Assembly: GCF_038618305.1 (NCBI RefSeq)
Contig: NZ_CP152017.1
Location: 3,137,001-3,201,000, forward strand
Length of the DNA stretch: 64,000 nt
Reading direction: 5' to 3'
Source: Sporosarcina sp. FSL K6-2383
GTDB taxonomy: Bacteria; Bacillota; Bacilli; Bacillales_A; Planococcaceae
Below, piece after piece: positions 55,579 to 64,000 of the stretch. Every line of letters begins with the position of its first letter. Positions within the stretch are counted from its first letter, which is position 1. The position numbers and the translations under genes are program-made. Under the pieces are notes generated by a model. It was not told the DNA's origin, made no database searches, and was given only the letters and a program-made list of their open reading frames with translations.

Positions 55579-56043
55579 ATGGACAATGAAAAAGAGATTC
55601 AACAATTAAAAGCTAAAATTGCCAACTATGAGCTAGTTATTCATGAACTGTCCGCCCCAATCATTCCTTCCCTCTTTGAAGATACTATCCTTGTGCCAAT
55701 CGCAGGTCCTATCGGCCACAATCGCCTTAAATCTATTCGTAACCGCGTGCTCGATTACTGCGCAGACCATCGCGACACGAATTGTGCTATTTTTGATTTT
55801 ACAGGTGTTGACATGAAGGACCTCGAACTACTCGATTTTAATACTTTTACGATTGGAACGAGTCAACTCAATTCTACCTTAAAATTAATGGGTATCCGAC
55901 CAATTTATGTTGGATTTAACATACAGCTTGTTCGAGAAATTGTTCAAGCAGGAATTCATGATGAAATTGAAACCTACGCCAACTTCAACACTGCACTCGC
56001 TATCCTTTTTAACTCCAATGACAAATCACTTCATTCAATTTAA
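55579..56043 (+). CDS. STAS-domain protein of the RsbR/RsbS type
   Basis: The 154-residue protein has a short N-terminal coiled coil (KEIQQLKAKIANYELVIHELS) and a STAS domain (IPSLFEDTILVPIAGPIGHNRLKSIRNRVLDYCADH, then IFDFTGVDMKDLELLD). This matches the C-terminal output half of stressosome RsbR proteins without their large N-terminal sensor domain. It starts behind AGCGAGGTG. Its partner kinase is not here. Confidence 0.8.
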   Translation: MDNEKEIQQLKAKIANYELVIHELSAPIIPSLFEDTILVPIAGPIGHNRLKSIRNRVLDYCADHRDTNCAIFDFTGVDMKDLELLDFNTFTIGTSQLNSTLKLMGIRPIYVGFNIQLVREIVQAGIHDEIETYANFNTALAILFNSNDKSLHSI

Positions 56044-56067
56044 TGAACTGGGTTGTTGTGAAAGGCA

Positions 56068-56586
56068 GTGGACAAAATTAAAAAAATATTGACTATCAAT
56101 GGTAAGTCGCAATATGACGAGGATATTAACGAAGCTTTCCGTCCCTTTGCATGTGGACCTGTTACCGCTCGTATCATCATGGACCAATTTCCACCAGATG
56201 ATTGCCCATACGATATCAACGAATTATTTATACTTCTCGGTACGACGAAAATCGGGCTGTTCAAAAGTCGTTTCATTCGCAATATGCGTAAATTATTAGG
56301 TAGCGCTTGGATTGTTACCGAATGTGATATAAATGATGTGAAAAAGCAGATCTTGAACGGACGACCTGTTGCGGCGAAGTTTGATAAATGGTTTAATTTC
56401 CGTTGGCGAGGGGGCTATGAATTTGATTACCATTGGGTGCCAGTAATTGGCTATGAGAAAAAAGATGGTGACATTGAGTTAATTATTCATGATAATGGTG
56501 CTCGAAATCGACCAAGTCAGGTACGACAGGTTTCGTATAAGAAGAATAAGGCCGTGTTGTCGTTTGTGATGATTGAACCGAAATAA
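56068..56586 (+). CDS. C39-like cysteine peptidase-fold protein
   Basis: The 172-residue protein starts at GTG 56068. It has a Cys in FACGPVTARIIMDQF (about residue 29), His in DYHWVPVIGYEKKDG (about 133) and an Asn/Asp in IHDNG, the layout of the Peptidase_C39_2 group. It may be a peptidase or an inactive relative. It follows the STAS gene by 24 bases. Confidence 0.65.
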   Translation: MDKIKKILTINGKSQYDEDINEAFRPFACGPVTARIIMDQFPPDDCPYDINELFILLGTTKIGLFKSRFIRNMRKLLGSAWIVTECDINDVKKQILNGRPVAAKFDKWFNFRWRGGYEFDYHWVPVIGYEKKDGDIELIIHDNGARNRPSQVRQVSYKKNKAVLSFVMIEPK

Positions 56587-56774
56587 ATGTAATGTACTGA
56601 ATGCCAATTATATGCAATTAATTAAAAGTATTTAGTGATAATTGGTTTCAAAACGCGTAGTGGGGGTATATACTACATATGAGGATTTTTTTATGACCTC
56701 TTTTTTCCTCTTCAAGTAAGATCCCCAAACAAAAAGCTCCAGGTACAATGATACCACCGGAGGAGATTTACCTT

Positions 56775-57362
56775 ATGAATTGGTACGAGAAATTAAGCGA
56801 GTATTTCCCGATTGAAGAAATGAAATCCAAGGAACACATGGACGCATTGCTGAACGACAAGAAAAACATTTATATGAAAGAGGAAGGACCTCATCACGTA
56901 CTCATGTATGTCGAAACAGAAACATTCATATTTGTCGATTACCTCTTTGTATCATCAGCTTCACGTGGTGCCGGCCTTGGCCGAAAACTTCTCACTTCAT
57001 TAAAAGAAAAAGGTAAACCGATTATTTTGGAAGTTGAACCTGTCGATTATGAAGACACGGATACTGAAAAACGTCTGAAGTTTTACGCACGTGAGCAATT
57101 TCATCATGCGCAGCGGATTGGCTATTGCCGTCGCTCTCTTGCGACAGGTCAACCAACTGAATTGGAAATTCTGTTTTGGTCACCCTCCGATGCGGATGAG
57201 CAAAGTGCTTACGAAGCAATGATACACACGTATGAAGAAATTCATACGTATAAGGATGAAACATTTTATGGCGATCACTACGAACCAACAGATAAAGTTC
57301 TCGTCTTTCAGACTGAACGCAAGAAAAATATCCTTGCATCGTTCACCACAGCACTCACATAA
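56775..57362 (+). CDS. GNAT-family N-acetyltransferase
   Basis: I chose the ATG at 56775 (NWYEKLSEYFPIEEMKS) because GGAGGAG lies upstream. The 195-residue protein has the acetyl-CoA motif SASRGAGLGRKLLTSLKEKGKPIILEVEP (RGxGxG, about residues 65-95). The acceptor substrate is unknown. Repeat R3 begins three bases after its stop. Confidence 0.8.
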   Translation: MNWYEKLSEYFPIEEMKSKEHMDALLNDKKNIYMKEEGPHHVLMYVETETFIFVDYLFVSSASRGAGLGRKLLTSLKEKGKPIILEVEPVDYEDTDTEKRLKFYAREQFHHAQRIGYCRRSLATGQPTELEILFWSPSDADEQSAYEAMIHTYEEIHTYKDETFYGDHYEPTDKVLVFQTERKKNILASFTTALT

Positions 57363-57364
57363 TA

Positions 57365-57568
57365 ATCAATTACGCCTCTGCGTAATTGCGTCCAGATTTT
57401 GAATTGCGCTTGTGCCTGCTGGATGCAGGTATGCAACCATTGCCGCAGGACGCGGCGCTCTTTGTTTCCCCTCCACAACTCCTTTCAAAATCTGTGACAT
57501 CCGCGGACCAACAGGATGTTGGTTATGCAACCGTTGCCGCAGGACGCGGTGAACTTAGGTTGCCTTCC
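57365..57568 (+). repeat. Dispersed structured repeat, copy R3 (extended form)
   Basis: It opens with an 8-bp hairpin AATTACGC-CTCT-GCGTAATT (57368-57387). The outer stem is CAGATTTTGAA (57393-57403) with TTCAAAATCTG (57484-57494). It holds two copies of the AGGAC-loop module: CCTGC-TGGAT-GCAGG with GCCGC-AGGAC-GCGGC, and CCAAC-AGGAT-GTTGG with CCGC-AGGAC-GCGG enclosed by GCAACC/GGTTGC. The second copy replaces the CCGGAGGC end seen in R1 and R2. Confidence 0.82.
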
Positions 57569-57670
57569 ATTCTTTGTTCAGCCGGCGTTTGTACACACGC
57601 TGAACAGGAAAACAAAACCGCATTCTTCTCGCCACCTACAGAGGTGGGAGTCTTCTGCTGAATAAAGATA

Positions 57671-57703
57671 AAAGCTGAAGTCCCTTGGGATTTCAGCTTT
57701 TTT
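57671..57703 (+). terminator. Terminator after repeat R3
   Basis: A 9-bp stem AAAGCTGAA/TTCAGCTTT with an extended inner TCCC/GGGA pair is followed by Ts. It lies in the convergent gap before the exonuclease gene end. Confidence 0.85.
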
Positions 57704-57717
57704 CATGTATCTTTCAT

Positions 57718-58605
57718 CTACAACGAAAGCGATTTGGCTTGTCTAGCAATCATCGAATAACCTTCTTGTTCAATTAAATCTCGGACCTTATCATCATACA
57801 GAGGTATCTTCAAATCCTCTATTGCATCATTCATGTCAATCTCACAATGAATTTCTGCCAGCTTTCTTGATAAATGAAGCATGTCGATATCTTCTTCGAT
57901 TTTCTTACGCATTCCCGGCGTTAATTCGTGTAAGGATTCAATAACACCCTCAATTGAACCATACTCCTTTATTAATTTCAGTGCCGTTTTCGGTCCAATG
58001 CCTTTCACACCTGGGTAACCATCACTCGTATCACCCGTGAAAGCTTTTACATCTATAAACTGCTGCGGCTCAATGTCGTATTCTTCTACAAATCGTTCAT
58101 ATGTATAGATGTCATAAACATTGTACCCTTTTTTCATAAAGGCAATGCGGACGCCTGGTCTGAGCAATTGCAGCAAATCTTTATCACCCGTAACGATGGT
58201 GATGTCCGCTTTGCCGTCCCAAGTAGAGACCATTGACCCTATCAAATCATCAGCTTCCATGCCTTGTATGCCATAGTTTTTCCAGCCCATTAGCTCAGAA
58301 ACACTTCTTGTCATATCAAATTGCGGTACAAGTTCTGGTGCTGGTGCAGGACGATTCGCTTTATAGCCATCGAATAACTCATTACGAAACGTATGCGCAC
58401 TCATATCCCAGCAAACTGCCAGATGTGAGGGCTCGAATAATGAAGTTGCGGTCATTGTATGACGCGCAAAGCCCTGCACCCCATTTGTCGGTATGCCTGC
58501 TGCATTCGGGAAATAATGTCCCATGGCGGACGTTGCAAAGAATGAACGAAATAGCAGTGCCATTCCATCTATTATTAAAATATGTGGTTTTTCTTGAGTG
58601 TCCAT
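57718..58605 (-). CDS. ypcP: 5'-3' exonuclease (YpcP/FenA type)
   Basis: The 295-residue protein matches the stand-alone homologue of the DNA polymerase I 5' nuclease: ILIIDGMALLFRSFF, DMSAHTFRNELFDGYKANR, GMEADDLIGSMV, VTGDKDLLQLL and the H3TH motif GVKGIGPKTALKLIKEYG. It removes RNA primers and flaps. The key acidic residues are intact. Confidence 0.93.
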   Translation of the reverse strand: MDTQEKPHILIIDGMALLFRSFFATSAMGHYFPNAAGIPTNGVQGFARHTMTATSLFEPSHLAVCWDMSAHTFRNELFDGYKANRPAPAPELVPQFDMTRSVSELMGWKNYGIQGMEADDLIGSMVSTWDGKADITIVTGDKDLLQLLRPGVRIAFMKKGYNVYDIYTYERFVEEYDIEPQQFIDVKAFTGDTSDGYPGVKGIGPKTALKLIKEYGSIEGVIESLHELTPGMRKKIEEDIDMLHLSRKLAEIHCEIDMNDAIEDLKIPLYDDKVRDLIEQEGYSMIARQAKSLSL

Positions 58606-58714
58606 TGAATACTTCCTTTCAAATCATTACTAGTTCTATCATAACATATGATTTTAATGGATACCGCTGCCGATGTTGGATACTTTGGAGAAATGGTTGG
58701 ACACTTTGAACAAC

Positions 58715-58749
58715 AAAAAAGCCGAAGCCATAACCCCGGCCTCAGCTTT
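58715..58749 (-). terminator. hut operon terminator
   Basis: An imperfect 12-bp stem (AAAGCTGAGGCC with GGCTTCGGCTTT) is followed by a run of Ts on the minus strand, eight bases after the hutH stop. Confidence 0.85.
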
Positions 58750-58756
58750 CCCTCCT

Positions 58757-60235
58757 TCACTTCACCAAAAACTGTGCTAACTTTTCAATATCTGGTGTAA
58801 AAATCCGGTCTTCTTCTATCGGACGTACGATGGCTATTAACTCCTCGAACTTCACCTGTGTTTTCGGCGCCATCTGTTCAACTCCCCGAATATAACACCC
58901 TGTCAACGCACATAACGCTTCAATCGCCAAGACATGTCGCGCATTTTTAATAATCGCATGAGCATGCCTTGCACCAATTGTCCCCATCGACACATGGTCT
59001 TCCTGATTACCTGATGATGGAATCGAGTCAACAGACGCCGGATGTGCCAATGTTTTATTTTCCGACACAAGACTTGCTGCCGAATATTGTAAAATCATCG
59101 CACCGGATTGCAGACCTGGTTCTGGACTCAAAAATGGTGGCAATCCTTCGTTCAACTGGGGATTTACCAATCGTTCAATACGTCGCTCCGAAATATTCGC
59201 CAGCTCCGCCACACCAAGCTTCAGAAAATCCATGGCAAACGCAATTGGCTGTCCATGAAAATTGCCGCCAGATACAACTGTATCACCGTCATCGAAAATA
59301 AGCGGATTATCCGTTGCTGCATTCATTTCAATTTCCAACTTTTCTTTGACATAGCCAAGCACCTGCCAGCTCGCACCATGCACTTGTGGAATACAGCGAA
59401 TGGAATAGGCGTCCTGCACACGCTTTTCTCCTTGAACAGTCGTCAACTCGCTTCCGGCCAACCATTCCAACATTCGCGCTGCCACATCCACTTGTTCTGG
59501 ATAGCCGCGTGCTTCATGAATCGCTGGATGCAAAGCATCCGTAATGCCATGCAACGCCTCCATCGTCATCGCCGCAATCCACTCACTATTGAAGGCCAAT
59601 GCTTCCGCCTCCAAATAATTGACCACACCTTGCGCCGTCATTGCCTGCGTTCCATTAATAAGTGCAAGACCCTCTTTTGCCTCCAGTACAATCGGAGCAA
59701 GACCATGTTCTTTCCAAACATCCTCCGCAGGAACATGCTTCTCCTTTTGCCAGACAAATCCTTCCCCTAGCAAAACAAGCGCCAAATGCGATAACGGTGC
59801 AAGATCACCCGACGCTCCAAGTGAACCTTGCTGTGGAATCACTGGGTGAATTCGATTGTTCACCATATAAGCGAAACGCTCCAACACTTCCACACGAATA
59901 CCCGAAAACCCCTTCAATAACGCATTCAAGCGCAATACAACCATTGCCCGTGAAACCATTTCTGGAAACGGCTCCCCAACACCACATGAATGTGAGCGTA
60001 TCAAATGCAATTGCAAGGCTTTCGTATCCTTCTCATCAATTTTCACATCACTAAACTTACCAAATCCTGTATTAATACCGTAGACAGTTCGATCTTCCCG
60101 CACAATCTTCTCCACTGCCGCACGACTTTTACGCACTCGCGCCAATGCTTCTTCGTCCAATAAAACCCCGGATTCTTTATATAAAATAGCCTTCATCTCA
60201 TCCAAATGAAGAGATGAACCCGTTAATGTAATCAT
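58757..60235 (-). CDS. hutH: Histidine ammonia-lyase HutH
   Basis: I chose the ATG at 60235 ([17 protein letters not shown]) because AGAGGGTGG precedes it. The 492-residue enzyme has the MIO-forming triad in [14 protein letters not shown] (about residue 140). It converts histidine to urocanate, the first step, but is last in this operon. Confidence 0.97.
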   Translation of the reverse strand: MITLTGSSLHLDEMKAILYKESGVLLDEEALARVRKSRAAVEKIVREDRTVYGINTGFGKFSDVKIDEKDTKALQLHLIRSHSCGVGEPFPEMVSRAMVVLRLNALLKGFSGIRVEVLERFAYMVNNRIHPVIPQQGSLGASGDLAPLSHLALVLLGEGFVWQKEKHVPAEDVWKEHGLAPIVLEAKEGLALINGTQAMTAQGVVNYLEAEALAFNSEWIAAMTMEALHGITDALHPAIHEARGYPEQVDVAARMLEWLAGSELTTVQGEKRVQDAYSIRCIPQVHGASWQVLGYVKEKLEIEMNAATDNPLIFDDGDTVVSGGNFHGQPIAFAMDFLKLGVAELANISERRIERLVNPQLNEGLPPFLSPEPGLQSGAMILQYSAASLVSENKTLAHPASVDSIPSSGNQEDHVSMGTIGARHAHAIIKNARHVLAIEALCALTGCYIRGVEQMAPKTQVKFEELIAIVRPIEEDRIFTPDIEKLAQFLVK

Positions 60236-60254
60236 AGTAACCACCCTCTGTTCC

Positions 60255-61517
60255 TTAATGACCGACAACTTTGACACCCTTTTTCCATACTGCTTTCACG
60301 TGATTGACGCCAAATAGATACTGCAGTTCTTGGTAATTAGCAATATCCCACAACACAATATCCCCTTGTTTTCCTGGCTCGATCGATCCAACTTTATCTT
60401 CCATCTGAATAGCACATGCCGCATTATACGTCGCAGCCGTCAATGCTTCCGATGGTGTCAAACGCATCGAAATACATGCCAAATTCATAACCAATGGCAT
60501 CGATGTCGTAGGAGATGAACCCGGATTACAATCCGTTGAAATCGCAACAGGCACACCCGCATCAATCATTTTTCGACCTTCCGCCGCTTGTTCCCTCAGG
60601 AAAAGTGCAGTCGCTGGCAATAAACAAGCAATCGTCCCGGCACTAGCCATCGCTGCAATGCCTTCATCAGAAGCTTTCAGTAAATGCTCTGCTGAAATCG
60701 CACCCACTTTGGCTGCCAGTTCTGCCCCACCATATGGCTCGATTTCATCCGCATGGATTTTTGGCATGAGTCCGTACTTTTTACCCGCTTCTAAAATGCG
60801 TGCTGATTGTTCAGGTGTGAAAACGCCGACTTCGCAAAAGACATCATTAAAGACTGCAAGCTTTTCATTGGCGACAGCTGGCAGCATTTCATTGATAACA
60901 TAATCGACATACTCCTCTTCGCGCCCTTTGTACTCTGTCGGGACAGCGTGCGCCCCCATGAACGTTGGGATGATATCAATCGGGTGCTCCTGCTGCAAGC
61001 GTTTCATGACACGTAGCTGCTTCAATTCCGTTTCTAGATTGAGCCCATAGCCACTTTTCCCTTCAACTGTCGTGACGCCATGTTGTAAAAAGGAATCTAG
61101 TCGGCGCTTCGTTTGCTCGACCAATTCCTCTTCCTTTGCTTCTCGCGTCATCGTTGTCGTTGCGTGTATTCCCCCACCAGCATTCATGATTTCCATGTAG
61201 GTAGCACCTTGAAGTCGCCTTTCAAATTCGCGTTCGCGACTACCGCCATAAGCAACATGCGTATGCGGATCAACAAGTCCCGGTGTAACCAAACGACCCT
61301 TGGCATCTGTAATCGTTGCTTCATGGGCGCGATCTTGAAACTGTACTTCGAGTTGTCGTGTTGTGCCTACTGCTTGAATAATGCCATCCTCAATCCAAAC
61401 ACTGCCATCTCGAATGATGGATATATTATTCATAGCATCTTTCACACGTGGTCCCTTACTCGGTTGTGCTAATGTTGCGAGTTGAGATGCATGTTTAATC
61501 CATACGATATTCGTCAT
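60255..61517 (-). CDS. hutI: Imidazolonepropionase HutI
   Basis: The 420-residue amidohydrolase has the metal motif [26 protein letters not shown], and [10 protein letters not shown] with the later AISTDCNPG aspartate. It opens the imidazolone ring. It overlaps hutU by four bases. Confidence 0.97.
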   Translation of the reverse strand: MTNIVWIKHASQLATLAQPSKGPRVKDAMNNISIIRDGSVWIEDGIIQAVGTTRQLEVQFQDRAHEATITDAKGRLVTPGLVDPHTHVAYGGSREREFERRLQGATYMEIMNAGGGIHATTTMTREAKEEELVEQTKRRLDSFLQHGVTTVEGKSGYGLNLETELKQLRVMKRLQQEHPIDIIPTFMGAHAVPTEYKGREEEYVDYVINEMLPAVANEKLAVFNDVFCEVGVFTPEQSARILEAGKKYGLMPKIHADEIEPYGGAELAAKVGAISAEHLLKASDEGIAAMASAGTIACLLPATALFLREQAAEGRKMIDAGVPVAISTDCNPGSSPTTSMPLVMNLACISMRLTPSEALTAATYNAACAIQMEDKVGSIEPGKQGDIVLWDIANYQELQYLFGVNHVKAVWKKGVKVVGH

Positions 61518-63190
61518 TCTGAGCCCTCCCTTTTAGTCATCATTGGGATATTGACCCCTTTTTCCCGAGCCGTTTTCTCCGCCAACTCATAGCCAGCATC
61601 TACATGCCGCACGATGCCCATACCAGGATCTGTCGTTAAAACACGTTCAATCCGAGCTTCCGCCTCTTTCGTGCCGTCTGCCACAATGACCATGCCTGCG
61701 TGAATTGAATAGCCCATTCCGACTCCACCGCCATGATGAACGGAAACCCATGTTGCACCACCGACTGCATTGATCATCGCATTCAAAATTGGCCAATCAG
61801 CCACAGCATCTGAACCATCTTTCATCGCTTCTGTTTCGCGATTAGGCGATGCTACCGAGCCAGAATCGAGATGGTCCCTTCCAATAACGATAGGAGCTTT
61901 CAGTTCGCCCGAAGCGACCATATCATTGATGATTTTTCCAAATCGCGCACGTTCTCCATAACCAAGCCAGCAAATTCGTGACGGCAATCCTTGGAATTGG
62001 ATTTTGTCTTGTGCCATCTTAATCCAATTGCATAAATGCTTATTTTCGCTAAACTCGCGTAAAATCACTTCATCTGTTTTATAAATATCTTCAGGATCTC
62101 CCGATAATGCTACCCAACGAAATGGCCCTTTCCCTTCACAAAACTGCGGACGAATATACGCTGGAACAAACCCTGGGAAATCAAATGCGCGTGTGACACC
62201 TTCGTCCTTCGCTACTTGACGGATATTATTACCGTAATCGAACGTGATGGCACCTTTATCCATCATGTCAATCATTGCTTCAACATGCTTTCCCATCGAC
62301 GCCTTCGAACGTTTTACATAGTCCTCTGGATTGGATGAACGAAGTGCCGTTGCCTCCTCCAGCGACATGCCAACTGGTATATAACCATTCAGCGGATCAT
62401 GCGCCGATGTCTGGTCCGTGAGCACATCTGGAATAAACCCGCGAGCAATCATAGCAGGTAACACCTCTGCTGCATTACCAAGCAATCCAATCGATAGTGC
62501 TTCACCCTTGGATTTCGCTTCTTCTGCCAGACGAATGGCTTCATCTAAAGAAGCAGTTTTGACATCGGTATAACGCGTTTCAATACGGCGATCAATACGC
62601 GTTTCGTCAACTTCAATACCAATACAAACACCGCCAGCCATCGTCACGGCAAGTGGTTGTGCGCCGCCCATGCCGCCCAGTCCAGCCGTTAATGTAATAG
62701 TTCCTTTCAATGACTCCCCAAAATGCTGCTTCGCCAGTTCAGCAAACGTTTCATACGTCCCTTGTACAATGCCTTGTGAACCAATATAAATCCAACTACC
62801 CGCTGTCATTTGTCCGTACATCATCAAACCTTTTTTATCGAGTTCATGGAAATGCTCCCAGTTGGCATAGGCCGGCACTAAATTCGAGTTGGCAATCAAT
62901 ACTTTTGGTGCATCTGTATGTGACTTGAATATCGCAACCGGTTTTCCCGATTGCACAAGTAAAGTTTCATCATTTTCAAGTTCTTTCAACGAGCGAACAA
63001 TGGCGTCAAACGACTCCCAATTACGCGCCGCCTTACCGATTCCCCCGTATACAACCAACTCATCTGGATGCTCCGCCACTTCCGCATCCAAGTTATTCAT
63101 CAGCATACGAAGTGCCGCTTCCTGTTGCCACCCCTTCGTATTTAACTCCGTCCCCCGATAACGAATTACCCGTTCAGCTGCTTTTCCCAC
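61514..63190 (-). CDS. hutU: Urocanate hydratase HutU
   Basis: The 558-residue NAD-dependent enzyme has the conserved [32 protein letters not shown] and [14 protein letters not shown] segments. It hydrates urocanate. It is first in the operon hutU-I-H; hutP and hutG are not adjacent. Confidence 0.97.
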   Translation of the reverse strand: MGKAAERVIRYRGTELNTKGWQQEAALRMLMNNLDAEVAEHPDELVVYGGIGKAARNWESFDAIVRSLKELENDETLLVQSGKPVAIFKSHTDAPKVLIANSNLVPAYANWEHFHELDKKGLMMYGQMTAGSWIYIGSQGIVQGTYETFAELAKQHFGESLKGTITLTAGLGGMGGAQPLAVTMAGGVCIGIEVDETRIDRRIETRYTDVKTASLDEAIRLAEEAKSKGEALSIGLLGNAAEVLPAMIARGFIPDVLTDQTSAHDPLNGYIPVGMSLEEATALRSSNPEDYVKRSKASMGKHVEAMIDMMDKGAITFDYGNNIRQVAKDEGVTRAFDFPGFVPAYIRPQFCEGKGPFRWVALSGDPEDIYKTDEVILREFSENKHLCNWIKMAQDKIQFQGLPSRICWLGYGERARFGKIINDMVASGELKAPIVIGRDHLDSGSVASPNRETEAMKDGSDAVADWPILNAMINAVGGATWVSVHHGGGVGMGYSIHAGMVIVADGTKEAEARIERVLTTDPGMGIVRHVDAGYELAEKTAREKGVNIPMMTKREGSE

Positions 63191-63230
63191 TAGGAACCCC
63201 TCCTGACTAATCTACTATTAGAGTACACGA

Positions 63231-63244
63231 TGTAAGCGCTTTAT
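63231..63244. promoter_or_regulatory. Possible CcpA (cre) site of the hut operon
   Basis: TGTAAGCGCTTTAT matches the cre pattern except for the last two bases. It lies about 40 bases upstream of hutU, suggesting glucose repression as known for hut in Bacillus. Confidence 0.55.
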
Positions 63245-63319
63245 TGTAGGGTATTCAGAAAATTTAGTCCGTGGTAACGTGATGCTGTTGTAGTGGGATG
63301 AAGTATGTAGATTTTTGGG

Positions 63320-63403
63320 AAACTGGACTACCTATTTTGCAAACTGAGATACCTAAACGCGAAACTGGACGACCAATTATGAAAACTCGACTACCAATAC
63401 AAA
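63320..63403. repeat. Four tandem 21-bp repeats
   Basis: AAACT-G/C-GA-C/G-TACC-type units begin at 63320, 63341, 63362 and 63383, exactly 21 bases apart, with the pattern AAACTGGACTACC plus a variable tail. They lie in the gap upstream of hutU. In one frame they would encode a 7-residue repeat, but no start or ribosome-binding site is present. Confidence 0.8.
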
Positions 63404-63440
63404 AAAGTTCCCCAGTAGCCTACACTACCGAGGAAATTTT
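63404..63440. terminator. Terminator between the DUF4179-like gene and repeats
   Basis: An imperfect stem (AGTTCCCCAGTAG with CTACCGAGGAAATT) has T runs on both strands, so it may act in both directions. Confidence 0.75.
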
Positions 63441-63444
63441 TTAA

Positions 63445-64000
63445 CTATTTAATTCTAATTCGCACATCTTCTCTAATCCATTGCGGATAACTCGCAATAT
63501 CAAGCTTCATAACCCCTTTAATAGTGCCAGGCGGTAATTCCACACTTGTCTCCAAATGCCTTTCATCTAGCACTCTCATTCCATTAGTGACTGGATCGAT
63601 TATCTCACCACTCTCTACAATTTCTACCTCACCTGAGAAAACAGATGTATGCAATTCGGTTCCGCTTTCAAATAAAAATCTAAGATGATTTCCCATAATT
63701 CCTACCTCTTTAAATCGGCCATCTGACGGTTGCTCCAAAATAATTTGCTTATCCATATCAACCAATACATGCGTTTCATCCTTATCCAACGCTTGGAGCT
63801 TCGTGAACTCCATATACAGCTCTTTTGGCTGATTAAAATAGTTAATCGGCAAATACATTACTTGGTTTTCTCCCTCAGATCGAATCCCGTACCCAATACC
63901 GTTTTCGTTTATAGAAGTCCACTTCTTTCCTTTGTTATCGACCAATTTAAAATCATCAAATGATAATATTTCTTTTGTATTAGATGGGTTTATTTGAAAA
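63445..64000 (-). CDS. C-terminal part of a DUF4179/DUF5643-like protein (cut by window edge)
   Basis: The frame is open to the window edge (…QINPSNTKEILSFDDF before the internal TTG at 63945), so the gene starts outside the window. The visible 185 residues are beta-rich and end ELPPGTIKGVMKLDIASYPQWIREDVRIRIK, which resembles the C-terminal DUF5643 domain of membrane-bound DUF4179 anti-sigma-like proteins. The N-terminus, membrane segment and any sigma-factor partner are not visible. Confidence 0.55.
   Translation of the reverse strand, partial: FQINPSNTKEILSFDDFKLVDNKGKKWTSINENGIGYGIRSEGENQVMYLPINYFNQPKELYMEFTKLQALDKDETHVLVDMDKQIILEQPSDGRFKEVGIMGNHLRFLFESGTELHTSVFSGEVEIVESGEIIDPVTNGMRVLDERHLETSVELPPGTIKGVMKLDIASYPQWIREDVRIRIK

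Noticed and set aside
56680..56730. 8-codon leader peptide near 56692
   Set aside because: Too short, weak hairpin, and the downstream GNAT gene has its own ribosome-binding site; could be chance.
57386..57661. Plus-strand frame of 91 codons across repeat R3
   Set aside because: Encoded by the structured repeat; no ribosome-binding site, and the conservation pattern is of base pairing, not of codons.
59108..59770. Plus-strand frame of 220 codons inside hutH
   Set aside because: Antisense shadow; hutH is intact with its MIO motif.
63301..63443. Repeat-encoded peptide (ETGLPIL, ETGRPIM units) from the 21-bp array
   Set aside because: No start codon or ribosome-binding site; the frame is a by-product of a 21-bp period being divisible by three.

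Overview
The window looks like a spore-forming Gram-positive of the Bacillales, most likely a Planococcaceae member close to Sporosarcina. The host genes follow the Bacillus subtilis yut/yun/suf/met/yus/fad neighbourhood, yunB is a sporulation gene, start sites carry strong AGGAGG ribosome-binding sites, and S-box and L-box riboswitches are present. The genus is an inference from gene order and protein character, because no search could be run.

Positions 1 to about 22,450 are the right-hand part of a temperate prophage whose left end lies outside the window. Reading from the host boundary leftwards there is a tyrosine integrase, an ImmA-type peptidase, a lipoprotein and a CI-like repressor (all + strand). 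A divergent Cro-like/CI-like switch with clear promoters and operators follows. Then comes a long minus-strand early operon: Rha regulator, SMC-like ATPase, RecT, MBL-fold protein, replication initiator carrying iterons, YopX, SSB, dUTPase, RecU and many tiny tightly overlapping genes. Last are a late regulator, small and large terminase, portal and a minor capsid protein. Several genes shorter than 60 codons were recovered by hand from ATGA/GTGA overlaps.

Positions 22,450 to 38,800 hold host housekeeping genes: yutJ, yuzB, yutF, yutE, yutD and lipA; a complete branched-chain amino-acid ABC transporter (livK-H-M-G-F); an NhaC-family transporter under a lysine riboswitch (predicted lysine importer LysW); and yunB, yunD, yunE and yunF. 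yunD appears to start at a non-canonical ATA codon.

Positions 38,800 to 57,700 hold the SUF iron-sulphur operon (sufC-D-S-U-B), the SAM-riboswitch-controlled methionine importer (metN-P-Q), yusE, yusF, gcvH and yusI, the fatty-acid beta-oxidation operon fadN-A-E with a FadR-type operator, and a short plus-strand group (thioredoxin-like, STAS/RsbR-like, C39-like, GNAT). LipA, the SUF system and GcvH are functionally linked: SUF builds the clusters LipA needs, and LipA makes the lipoyl group carried by GcvH.

Positions 57,700 to 64,000 hold a 5'-3' exonuclease, the histidine-utilisation operon hutU-I-H, a 21-bp intergenic tandem repeat and the end of a DUF4179/DUF5643-like gene.

The most notable unexplained signals are a three-copy dispersed intergenic repeat whose stems show compensatory base changes (23971-24090, 47936-48125, 57365-57568), 24-bp iterons inside the phage initiator gene, and short plus-strand promoter-terminator cassettes set against the minus-strand phage operon.
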